Source: an uncultured Faecalibacterium sp.
GTDB taxonomy: Bacteria > Bacillota > Clostridia > Oscillospirales > Ruminococcaceae
DNA length: 8,440 bases
Direction: 5' to 3'
NCBI GenBank assembly: GCA_900765705.1
Contig: CAAFSR010000232.1
Coordinates: 1 to 8,440 of the forward strand
In this document: positions 1 to 5,521 of the stretch, one piece after another
Layout of the letters: the number at the start of each line of letters is the position of its first letter
Position numbering within the stretch: position 1 is the first letter of the stretch
Translations under genes and position numbers: made by a program
Notes under the pieces: model-generated
The model's input: only the letters and a program-made list of their open reading frames with translations
Told to the model about the DNA's origin: nothing
Databases searched by the model: none

Positions 1-36
1 GCAATGCCGGAGCGTCTGCGGACGCTCCGGCATTGC
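1..36 (+). terminator. Perfect 16-bp hairpin with UGCG tetraloop, plus-oriented terminator
   Basis: Bases 1-16 pair perfectly with 21-36 around the loop TGCG (17-20). The loop is closed by C-G, which makes it a C(UGCG)G loop of the very stable UNCG class when read on the plus strand. A short T run (38-41) follows. The orientation of the loop and of the T run suggests a terminator for a plus-strand transcript entering from the left of the window. It faces a similar hairpin at 134-169 across a repeat element, so it may also be part of that compound repeat. Confidence 0.6.
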
Positions 37-37
37 A

Positions 38-132
38 TTTTCACGGGAGTAGAGGGTAAATGTGAGCCTGAGAGGGTTCAGGCAGCTGAGCGTCTGCAAA
101 TGCTCTTTCCCTTTGCGCCCCAACCGTGAAAA
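38..132. repeat. Intergenic repeat element, long copy, with TTTTCACGG inverted ends
   Basis: The left end TTTTCACGG (38-46) is the exact inverse of CCGTGAAAA (124-132). The right-hand 38 bp (95-132) align with 2025-2063 further along the window. Both begin TGCAAATGC, share a TTT..CC..TGCG stretch and end in GTGAAAA. The interior of this copy also holds GGGTTCAGGC and GAGCGTCTGC, echoes of the neighbouring hairpin stems. It lies downstream of cysS and is bracketed by two hairpins (1-36 and 134-169). There is no coding capacity, so this may be a small non-autonomous mobile or REP-like sequence. Confidence 0.5.
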
Positions 133-133
133 A

Positions 134-169
134 GGGGTTCAGAAACGCCCGCAGGCGTTTCTGAACCCC
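134..169 (-). terminator. Intrinsic terminator downstream of cysS
   Basis: Bases 134-149 pair perfectly with 154-169 (16 bp). Read on the minus strand the loop is TGCG closed by C-G, and the stem is followed directly by TTTTT. This has the stem, loop and U tract of a Rho-independent terminator, and it lies about 80 nt past the cysS stop codon. It has the same stem length and loop as the hairpins at 1-36 and 2065-2100, although the stem sequence differs. Confidence 0.75.
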
Positions 170-250
170 AAATTTTAAAATAGTTTTCCTTGAATGATGG
201 CCAGAGCAGCGCGGAGGCCATTCAAAATGGTCCTCCTGCAGCGGCAGGCG

Positions 251-1648
251 TTACAGCTTGCTCAGCTGAGGACCCTGTGCGGTGTCCTTCACAGCCCAGC
301 CCAGCTCGGTCAGCTGTGCGCGGATGGCATCGGCAGTGGCCCAGTCCTTGGCCTTCTTGGCGGCAGCACGCTTTTCCACCAGCGCGGTCACCTCGGCGGG
401 CACCTCGTCCTTCTTGCGGTTGTACAGCAGACCCAGCACGCCGGTGATCTCGTCAAAGGCGGCGGCAGCGGTCTCCAGTGCAGCCTTGCTGGAAGCTGCG
501 GACAGGGTGTTGATCTCCTTGACCAGATCAAATACGGCAGCCAGCGCATCCGGGGTGTTCAGGTCGTCGTCCATGGCGGTGCAGAACTTGGTGCGTGCCT
601 CGGCGGCTTTTTCCTTCAAAGTCTCGTCGGTGCCAAAATCGGTCTTGCTCAGGGCAAAGTCCAGATTCTCGCGGCAGGTGTACAGGCGCTCCAGACTGTT
701 CTTGCAGCTCTCGATGAGGTCCACGGTGTAGTTCAGGGGCATCCGGTAGCCGGCGGTCAGCATGAAGTAGCGGATGGGCTCGTAGCCGTAGAGGTTGGCT
801 ACATCCCGCACGGTAAAGAAGTTGTGCAGGCTCTTGGACATCTTCTGGTTATCCACGTTGATGAAACCGTTGTGCATCCAGTAGCGGGCAAACTCGCAGC
901 CGTTGGCGCATTCGCTCTGGGCGATCTCGTTCTCGTGGTGGGGGAAGATCAGGTCCTGACCGCCGCAGTGCAGGTCGATGGTCTTGCCCAGATGGGTGCG
1001 GCTCATGGCGCTGCACTCGATGTGCCAGCCCGGACGGCCCATGCCGTAGGGGCTTTCCCATGCAGGCTCACCGGGCTTTGCAGCCTTCCAGACGGCAAAG
1101 TCGGCGGGATCCTCCTTCAGGTCATCATCCATGCGGCTGCGCAGCTCGCGGTTGCCGCTTTCCAGATCGTCCAGATTCAAATGGCTCAGCTTGCCGTAGC
1201 CGGGGTCGCTCTTTACCCGGAAGTACACGTCGCCGTTCTTGGCAACGTAGGCGTGGCCGGAATCGATCAGATCCTTGACGATATCGAGGATCTGGGGGAT
1301 ATGCTCGGTGGCGCGGGGCTGCACGGTGGGCTTTTCGCAGTTCAGACCGGCGGCATCCTTCAGGTACTCGGTCTCAAAGCGCTGTGCCACCTCCTTCATG
1401 GAGGTGCCCTCTTCCTGTCCCTTCTTGATGAGCTTATCATCGATATCGGTGATGTTGGAAACGTAGATCACCTTGTTGCCGCGGTATTCCAGATAGCGGC
1501 GCAGGGTGTCGAACACGATCAGCGGGCGTGCGTTGCCAATGTGGATATAGTTGTACACGGTGGGTCCGCAGACGTAGATGCGGTACTCGCCGGGCACCTG
1601 CGGCACAAATTCTTCCTTCTGTCGGGTCAGGGTGTTGAAGATCTGCAT
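251..1648 (-). CDS. cysS: Cysteinyl-tRNA synthetase (CysRS)
   Basis: This cytoplasmic class I aminoacyl-tRNA synthetase charges tRNA-Cys with cysteine using ATP. The 465-residue product is close to the usual bacterial length of about 460. The class I signature appears as HIGNA at residues 36-40, inside the CysRS-typical YVCGPTVY...HIGNAR block, and KMSKS lies at 269-273. The four expected zinc ligands are present: Cys27, Cys212 (in GWHIEC), His237 and Glu241 (in FPHHENE). The C-terminal helical anticodon-binding part ends near KDWATADAIRAQL. The start at 1648 is chosen because the family's N-terminus begins there and AAGGAG lies just upstream; a longer open frame to 1744 would run into the leader terminator. 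A T-box leader precedes the gene. Family assignment is very secure. Confidence 0.97.
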   Translation of the reverse strand: MQIFNTLTRQKEEFVPQVPGEYRIYVCGPTVYNYIHIGNARPLIVFDTLRRYLEYRGNKVIYVSNITDIDDKLIKKGQEEGTSMKEVAQRFETEYLKDAAGLNCEKPTVQPRATEHIPQILDIVKDLIDSGHAYVAKNGDVYFRVKSDPGYGKLSHLNLDDLESGNRELRSRMDDDLKEDPADFAVWKAAKPGEPAWESPYGMGRPGWHIECSAMSRTHLGKTIDLHCGGQDLIFPHHENEIAQSECANGCEFARYWMHNGFINVDNQKMSKSLHNFFTVRDVANLYGYEPIRYFMLTAGYRMPLNYTVDLIESCKNSLERLYTCRENLDFALSKTDFGTDETLKEKAAEARTKFCTAMDDDLNTPDALAAVFDLVKEINTLSAASSKAALETAAAAFDEITGVLGLLYNRKKDEVPAEVTALVEKRAAAKKAKDWATADAIRAQLTELGWAVKDTAQGPQLSKL

Positions 1649-1654
1649 GGTCAA

Positions 1655-1661
1655 TTCTCCT
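1655..1661 (-). promoter_or_regulatory. cysS ribosome binding site
   Basis: On the minus strand AAAAAGGAGAA precedes the ATG at 1648, with the GGAG core at 1660-1657 and 8 nt to the start codon. This fixes the cysS start and rules out the longer open frame that begins inside the T-box leader. Confidence 0.85.
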
Positions 1662-1683
1662 TTTTGTTCCAAACAGAAGCCGC

Positions 1684-1951
1684 AAAACAAAACGCCCCCG
1701 GAGCGGTGCACAAGGCACAGCTCCGAAGGCGGTTTTACTATCAAAATCGCGGTTCCACTTCTGTTTGTCGCTCAAAGCCGGTAACGGCGGCACACCGCAC
1801 GGCGATACTTCCCCACGGGGTTCCCGCCGCGTGCTGTCCGGGCGCACTTTGCGCGGCGGTCTGCAAACAGGCTTCCAGCCAGCGGCCTGTTCTCTCTGCG
1901 CAGACGGTGTGCGGCGCTACTCTGCCCGGATAAACGCATTTATCCTTTTAC
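1684..1951 (-). promoter_or_regulatory. T-box riboswitch leader, tRNA-Cys responsive
   Basis: T-box leaders bind uncharged tRNA and let transcription pass a terminator. Read on the minus strand, the hallmark AAGTGGAACCGCG lies at 1760-1748. Its UGGA would pair with a tRNA ending UCCA, which fits the U73 discriminator of tRNA-Cys. A stem I can be drawn: CCGGGC (1929-1924) with GCCCGG (1843-1838), GTCTGC (1905-1900) with GCAGAC (1864-1859), an AGAGAG bulge, and AACAGGC (1891-1885) with GCCTGTT (1872-1866) around a loop containing TGGCTGGAA. A UGC cysteine codon (1846-1844) sits on the 3' side of the lower internal loop and is the likely specifier. The terminator at 1731-1693 completes the switch. 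The T-box call is secure; the specifier position is inferred by hand folding. Confidence 0.92.
1685..1731 (-). terminator. Regulatory terminator of the cysS T-box leader
   Basis: On the minus strand 1731-1720 pairs with 1704-1693 as a 12-bp stem containing two G-U pairs. It is followed by TTTTGTTTT (1692-1684). It lies just after the T-box sequence and before the cysS ribosome binding site, the position of a T-box terminator that an alternative antiterminator fold would compete with. Termination here would block cysS expression when tRNA-Cys is charged. Confidence 0.85.
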
Positions 1952-1957
1952 CCCTTT

Positions 1958-1986
1958 ATTATAGCGGTGCGGTGCAGGGAAGTCAA
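1958..1986 (-). promoter_or_regulatory. cysS promoter (TTGACT-17-TATAAT)
   Basis: On the minus strand TTGACT (1986-1981) is followed after exactly 17 nt by a perfect TATAAT (1963-1958). Transcription should begin near 1951 and run through the T-box leader into cysS. A small hairpin, GGATAAA-TGCG-TTTATCC (1945-1928), would form at the very 5' end of the RNA and overlaps the base of stem I. Confidence 0.88.
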
Positions 1987-2008
1987 GGTAGAGCGCAACA
2001 AACGCTTT

Positions 2009-2063
2009 TTTTCACGGGAGGGGGTGCAAATGCAGTTTGCCGCTGCGACCCTTCCTGTGAAAA
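2009..2063. repeat. Intergenic repeat element, short copy, with TTTTCAC inverted ends
   Basis: The left end 2009-2023 (TTTTCACGGGAGGGG) and the inverse of the right end 2049-2063 agree at 13 of 15 positions. The two mismatches would be G-U pairs in RNA. The segment 2025-2063 aligns with 95-132 of the copy beyond cysS, starting at TGCAAATGC and ending at GTGAAAA. It lies between the cysS promoter and the pflA terminator, with the 16-bp UGCG-loop hairpin (2065-2100) at its right edge, as in the other copy. No open frame of note. Confidence 0.5.
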
Positions 2064-2064
2064 T

Positions 2065-2100
2065 GGCCCCCCGGAGCGTCCGCAGACGCTCCGGGGGGCC
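2065..2100 (-). terminator. Intrinsic terminator downstream of pflA
   Basis: Bases 2065-2080 pair perfectly with 2085-2100 (16 bp). On the minus strand the loop reads TGCG closed by C-G, and ATTTTCAC follows. It lies about 70 nt beyond the pflA stop and about 80 nt before the cysS promoter, so it should insulate cysS from pfl transcription. The inner stem GGAGCGTC/GACGCTCC is identical to that of the hairpin at 1-36. Confidence 0.75.
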
Positions 2101-2126
2101 GAAATCATAGATCTTCTTTCCGCTGA

Positions 2127-2155
2127 AATTGCGCAGAGCGAAGCGGAGCGCAATT
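2127..2155 (-). other. Short stem-loop just after pflA
   Basis: AATTGCGC (2127-2134) and GCGCAATT (2148-2155) are inverted repeats about 15 nt beyond the pflA stop. The 13-nt interior pairs poorly and only three Ts follow on the minus strand. It is more likely an mRNA 3'-end structure than the main terminator. Confidence 0.35.
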
Positions 2156-2169
2156 AAAATCGTTGTGCT

Positions 2170-2922
2170 TTACCCGGGGTAGCGGCTTACTTCCAGCAGC
2201 TGCTCTGCCCGCTTTACCTGCTCTGCCGTGGGCGGCACAGCGTCCGGCAGGGGGTAGGGGATGCCCAGCTTCTGCCATTTGAACAGCCCTAAGGTGTGGT
2301 AGGGCAGCACCTCCACCCGCTGCACTGTTTTCAGGCTGCGGATAAAGTCTGCGGTGCAGCGCAGCCCTTCCTCATCGTCGGTCAGGCCGGGCACAAGGAC
2401 GTGCCGCACCCACAGCGGTACGCCAAGGTCGGAGATGCGGCGTGCCATGGCAAGGATGTTGGCGTTGTCCTTGCCGGTGAGCTGCCGGTGGCGCTCCGGG
2501 TCGATCTCTTTGAGGTCTAAGATCACCAGACTGGTGTTAGCCATCAGGCGGTCGAACGCGGCCAGATAGGCCGGGTCGTCCGGGCGGAAGGGCTGCCCGG
2601 CGGTATCCAGTGCCGTGTGCACGCCCTTTGCGCGCGCCAGCGTGAAGAACTCGGTCAGGAAGTCCAGCTGCCGCAGCGGCTCGCCGCCGCTGACCGTGAT
2701 GCCGCCCTTTTTGCCCCAGTAGTTGCGGTAGCGGTATACCCGCTGGAACAGCGCTTCCGCCGTCCACGGCTCGCCGCCCTCTGCCCATGTTTCGGGGTTA
2801 TGGCAGTACTTGCACCGCAGGGCACACCCCTGCAAAAACACCACAAAGCGCACGCCGGGGCCATCCACCGAGCCGAAGGATTCCAGCGAGTGGACGTACC
2901 CAAGGGCCTTACAGGACGCCAT
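2170..2922 (-). CDS. pflA: Pyruvate formate-lyase activating enzyme
   Basis: This is a cytoplasmic radical-SAM enzyme that uses a [4Fe-4S] cluster and S-adenosylmethionine to place the glycyl radical on PflB. The 250-residue product matches the family (about 246 in E. coli). The N-terminus carries the PflA-typical HSLESFGSVDGPGVRF (11-26). The cluster motif CxxxCxxC uses Cys33, Cys37 and Cys40 (CALRCKYC). The SAM-binding GGEPL motif is at 79-83, and the later radical-SAM strands include ALDTAG (104-109) and DLKEID (136-141). The ATG at 2922 is preferred because it gives the family N-terminus; it overlaps the end of pflB by 14 nt. I see no Shine-Dalgarno sequence before it, so translational coupling to pflB is likely. 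It lacks the extra ferredoxin domain of the larger glycyl-radical activases, which supports PflA itself. Confidence 0.95.
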   Translation of the reverse strand: MASCKALGYVHSLESFGSVDGPGVRFVVFLQGCALRCKYCHNPETWAEGGEPWTAEALFQRVYRYRNYWGKKGGITVSGGEPLRQLDFLTEFFTLARAKGVHTALDTAGQPFRPDDPAYLAAFDRLMANTSLVILDLKEIDPERHRQLTGKDNANILAMARRISDLGVPLWVRHVLVPGLTDDEEGLRCTADFIRSLKTVQRVEVLPYHTLGLFKWQKLGIPYPLPDAVPPTAEQVKRAEQLLEVSRYPG

Positions 2923-5161
2923 GGCAGGTACGGGCCAGCACGTCCAGCTGCTGCTCACGGGTCAGGTCGATGAACTTGACGGCGTAGCCGGAAACGCGGA
3001 TGGTGAAGTTGGCGTACTCTTCCTTTTCGGGGTGCTCCATGGCGTCCAGCAGCTTCTCCTTGCCAAAGACGTTCACGTTCAGGTGGTGTGCGCCCTGATC
3101 AAAGTAGCCGTCCAGCACCTGCACCAGATTCTCCACGCGCTCGCCCTCGCTGTGGCCCAGTGCCTCGGGGTTGATGGTCTGGGTGTTGGAGATGCCGTCC
3201 AGTGCCCAGTGGTAGGGCAGCTTTGCCACGGAGTTCAGCGAGGCCAGCAGGCCGTTCTGCTCTGCACCGTAGCTGGGGGTAGCGCCGGGTGCAAACGGAG
3301 TAAAGGCGGCGCGACCGTCCGGCAGAGCGCCGGTGTACTTGCCGTACACCACGTTGGAGGTGATGGTCAGGATAGAGGTGGTAGCCTCGGAGTTGCGGTA
3401 GGTGTGGCGCTTTTTGATCATCTCAAGGAAGGTCTTGAGCAGCCACACACCGATCTCATCGGCGCGGTCGTCATCGTTGCCGTACTTGGGGAAGTCGCCC
3501 TCGGTCTCAAAGCCGGTGGCAAGGCCGTTTTCATCGCGCACCACCTTCACCTTGGCGTACTTGATGGCGCTCAGGGAGTCGATGACGTGGGAGAAGCCTG
3601 CAATGCCGGTGGCAAAGGTGCGGCGCACATCGGTATCGATAAGTGCCATCTCGGCTTCCTCGTAGTAGTACTTGTCGTGCATATACTGGATGAGGTTCAG
3701 CACGTTGACGTACAGCCCGGCCAGCCAGTCCAGCATCTGCACATACTTGGGCAGCACTTCGTCATAGGTCAGGTACTCGCTGGTGATGGGGGCGTAGTTG
3801 GGGCCGCACTGCTCGTGGCTCTTCTCGTCCACGCCGCCGTTGATGGCGTACAGCAGGCACTTGGCAAGGTTGGCGCGTGCGCCAAAGAACTGCATCTCCT
3901 TGCCGGTCTGGGTGGCAGACACGCAGCAGCAGATGGAGTAATCATCGCCCCAGACGGGCTTCATTACGTCGTCGTTCTCGTACTGGACGCTGCTGGTGTT
4001 GACGGACACCTTGGCGGCGTACTTCTTAAAGGCCTCCGGCAGGGCAGAGGAGTACAGTACGGTCAGGTTGGGCTCCGGTGCGGGGCCCATGTTTTCCAGC
4101 GTGTGCAGGAAGCGGTAGCAGTTCTTGGTCACCATGCTGCGGCCGTCCATGCCGATGCCGCCCACCTCCAGCGTAGCCCACACGGGGTCGCCGGAGAACA
4201 GCTGGTTATAGCTGGGGATGCGGGCAAACTTGACCATGCGGAACTTCATGACCATGTGGTCGATCAGCTCCTGTGCCTGACTTTCGGTCAGGATGCCCTT
4301 GTCCAGATCCCGCTGGATATAGATATCCAGGAAGGTGGAGATGCGGCCCACGCTCATGGCGGCGCCGTTCTGGGTCTTGATGGCGGCAAGATACCCGAAG
4401 TACAGCCACTGGCAGGCCTCCTTGGCGTTCTTGGCGGGCTGGGAGATGTCGTAGCCGTAGGCCTCGGCCATCTTCTTCATGCCCTTCAGGGCGTTGATCT
4501 GGCGGGCGATCTCCTCGCGCAGGCGGATCACGTCATCGGTCATAGTGCCATCGCCGCAGTTGGCAAGATCCTCCTGCTTGAACTGGATCAGGGCGTCGAT
4601 GCCGTACAGGGCCACGCGGCGGTAGTCACCCACGATGCGGCCGCGGCCGTAGGTGTCCGGCAGACCGGTGATGATGTGGGTGTGGCGTGCCTTCTTCATC
4701 TCGGGGGTGTAGGCATCGAACACAGCCTGATTGTGGGTGCGGGTGTAGTCGGTAAAGATCTTGTGCAGCTCGGCAGAGGGCTGATAGCCGTAGGTGGTGC
4801 AGGCCTGCTCTGCCATCTTGATGCCGCCGTAGGGCATAAAGGCGCGCTTGAGGGGCTTGTCGGTCTGCAGACCGACGATCTGCTCCAGATCCTTCAGGCT
4901 TTCGTCAATATAGCCCGGGCCGTAGGAGGTCAGGCTGCTGACCACCTCGGTCTCCATATCCAGCACGCCGCCCTTGGCGCGCTCGGCCTTCTGCAGCTGC
5001 TGCAAAGCACCCCAAAGCTTATCGGTCGCCTCGGTAGGGCCGGCCAGAAAGCTTTCGTCGCCGTCATACGGGGTGTAGTTCTTCTGGATGAAGTCACGCA
5101 CGTTGACCTCTTCCTTCCAGATGCGGCCTTCAAAGCCTTCCCACTGTTCAAACTGGATCAT
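2909..5161 (-). CDS. pflB: Formate C-acetyltransferase (pyruvate formate-lyase)
   Basis: This glycyl-radical enzyme converts pyruvate and CoA to acetyl-CoA and formate in the cytoplasm under anaerobic conditions. The 750-residue length fits the family. The C-terminal glycyl-radical motif is RVSGYAV, with Gly725 as the predicted radical site. The active-site pair corresponding to E. coli Cys418-Cys419 is Cys412-Cys413 within YSICCCVS; Cys411 is an additional adjacent cysteine. MQFFGARANLAK (423-434) follows, as expected. The start at 5161 has a strong AAGGAGG 5 nt upstream. pflA follows with a 14-nt overlap, so the pair forms an enzyme-activase operon. The product is intact with no frameshift. 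Relatives such as glycerol dehydratase or choline lyase are unlikely given end-to-end resemblance to PFL. Confidence 0.97.
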   Translation of the reverse strand: MIQFEQWEGFEGRIWKEEVNVRDFIQKNYTPYDGDESFLAGPTEATDKLWGALQQLQKAERAKGGVLDMETEVVSSLTSYGPGYIDESLKDLEQIVGLQTDKPLKRAFMPYGGIKMAEQACTTYGYQPSAELHKIFTDYTRTHNQAVFDAYTPEMKKARHTHIITGLPDTYGRGRIVGDYRRVALYGIDALIQFKQEDLANCGDGTMTDDVIRLREEIARQINALKGMKKMAEAYGYDISQPAKNAKEACQWLYFGYLAAIKTQNGAAMSVGRISTFLDIYIQRDLDKGILTESQAQELIDHMVMKFRMVKFARIPSYNQLFSGDPVWATLEVGGIGMDGRSMVTKNCYRFLHTLENMGPAPEPNLTVLYSSALPEAFKKYAAKVSVNTSSVQYENDDVMKPVWGDDYSICCCVSATQTGKEMQFFGARANLAKCLLYAINGGVDEKSHEQCGPNYAPITSEYLTYDEVLPKYVQMLDWLAGLYVNVLNLIQYMHDKYYYEEAEMALIDTDVRRTFATGIAGFSHVIDSLSAIKYAKVKVVRDENGLATGFETEGDFPKYGNDDDRADEIGVWLLKTFLEMIKKRHTYRNSEATTSILTITSNVVYGKYTGALPDGRAAFTPFAPGATPSYGAEQNGLLASLNSVAKLPYHWALDGISNTQTINPEALGHSEGERVENLVQVLDGYFDQGAHHLNVNVFGKEKLLDAMEHPEKEEYANFTIRVSGYAVKFIDLTREQQLDVLARTCHGVL

Positions 5162-5166
5162 TGGAA

Positions 5167-5173
5167 CCTCCTT
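5167..5173 (-). promoter_or_regulatory. pflB ribosome binding site
   Basis: A full AAGGAGG (5173-5167, minus strand) lies 5 nt before the pflB ATG. It is the strongest Shine-Dalgarno sequence in the window and fits a highly expressed enzyme. The palindrome at 5187-5202 lies immediately upstream. Confidence 0.9.
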
Positions 5174-5185
5174 GCTCCATTACGC

Positions 5186-5202
5186 GGTTAGCGTTTTCTA
5201 AC
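5186..5202. promoter_or_regulatory. Palindrome GTTAG-N6-CTAAC in the pflB leader, possible operator
   Basis: GTTAG (5187-5191) and CTAAC (5198-5202) form a 5-N6-5 inverted repeat, about 25 nt upstream of the pflB start codon. On the plus strand the site reads GGTTAGC-N5-CTAAC, the same as a second site at 5523-5539. The shape is that of a dimeric regulator's operator, but an RNA hairpin near the ribosome binding site is also possible. It does not match the Rex or FNR consensus as I know them. Confidence 0.45.
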
Positions 5203-5215
5203 TTCTGAGCCTTTG

Positions 5216-5241
5216 AAAAACCGCTCTATGCAGGCGGTTTT
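5216..5241 (-). terminator. Terminator-like hairpin in the pflB leader, possible attenuator
   Basis: On the minus strand AAAACCGC (5241-5234) pairs with GCGGTTTT (5224-5217) around a 9-nt loop, and the T run extends to five. If pflB is transcribed from the upstream promoter-like sequence, this hairpin lies in its 5' leader and could cause premature termination. The stem is short (8 bp, four of them A-T), so the effect may be weak. Confidence 0.4.
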
Positions 5242-5311
5242 CTGGGGGCGGAACGGTCTTGAGCTGCCGGTCCGGCAACCCTGACTACAAGGTGTAGACA
5301 AAAATAAAACC

Positions 5312-5340
5312 TTGCCCACAAAATCTTGCGTTACTATAAT
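5312..5340 (+). promoter_or_regulatory. Promoter-like sequence opposing the pflB promoter (TTGCCC-17-TATAAT)
   Basis: On the plus strand a perfect TATAAT (5335-5340) lies 17 nt after TTGCCC (5312-5317). It overlaps the predicted minus-strand -10 almost base for base. No gene lies ahead on the plus strand. The -35 is weak, so this may be only a by-product of the AT-rich palindromic -10 of pflB. Confidence 0.25.
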
Positions 5341-5364
5341 AGCAAGAACTGCTCTAAAATGCAA
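5336..5364 (-). promoter_or_regulatory. Candidate pflB promoter (TTGCAT-17-TATTAT)
   Basis: On the minus strand TTGCAT (5364-5359) and TATTAT (5341-5336) are spaced by 17 nt, with AT-rich flanks. It is the best minus-strand promoter I can see upstream of pflB, and it implies a leader of about 165 nt. The -35 is a poor match. CTTGC (5325-5329) and GCAAG (5342-5346) form an inverted repeat around the -10. Confidence 0.5.
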
Positions 5365-5479
5365 TAGAAAACAAGTGGGTTTTCTTCCAGCGGAAAGGCT
5401 GTTCTTTGGGCAGAATGTAGAAAAACGGCAGAAACCCCGGCGGCGCACACGGTTTGCGAAAAAAATTACAAATTAAGGG

Positions 5480-5508
5480 TTGACAAGACTAACTATCTGT
5501 GGTATCCT
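5480..5508 (+). promoter_or_regulatory. Plus-strand promoter with no gene ahead (TTGACA-17-TATCCT)
   Basis: A perfect -35 TTGACA (5480-5485) and a -10 TATCCT (5503-5508, 4 of 6) are separated by 17 nt. Transcription would start near 5515 and meet the TGGTTAG/CTAACCA palindrome at once. An imperfect relative of that palindrome, GGTT-N7-CTAAC (5478-5493), overlaps the -35. Every gene in the window runs the other way, so the product would be non-coding or antisense RNA. Confidence 0.5.
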
Positions 5509-5521
5509 GTTCTCGCAGCGA

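Noticed and set aside
192..224. Hairpin right after cysS (TTGAATG..GGCC with a 2-nt bulge) as the cysS terminator
   Set aside because: The stem is imperfect and no T run follows on the minus strand. The perfect hairpin with TTTTT at 134-169 is the better terminator.
194..1933. Plus-strand open frame (579 codons) opposite cysS and its leader
   Set aside because: It is antisense to a clear CysRS and a T-box leader, has composition typical of a shadow frame, and lacks a ribosome binding site.
1..2100. CRISPR-like repeats
   Set aside because: The repeated hairpin units are few and irregularly spaced, with no uniform spacers and no cas genes; they are terminators and an intergenic repeat family.
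2810..5191. Very long plus-strand open frame (793 codons) opposite pflB
   Set aside because: It is a mirror of the strongly biased codon use of pflB. The translation is low in complexity, rich in Val, Leu, Gly and His, lacks a proper start site and resembles no family. PflB on the other strand is unmistakable.
5162..5300. ZTP (pfl-motif) riboswitch in the pflB leader
   Set aside because: The pfl RNA motif is named for such genes, so I looked for its conserved GGGUCGUG-type and CCGCCUGGG-type segments. Only a fragment, ACCGCCTG, resembles it, and the rest of the core is absent.
5188..5448. 86-codon minus-strand frame upstream of pflB
   Set aside because: No ribosome binding site, no recognisable domain, and it crosses the predicted pflB promoter and hairpins; composition looks random.
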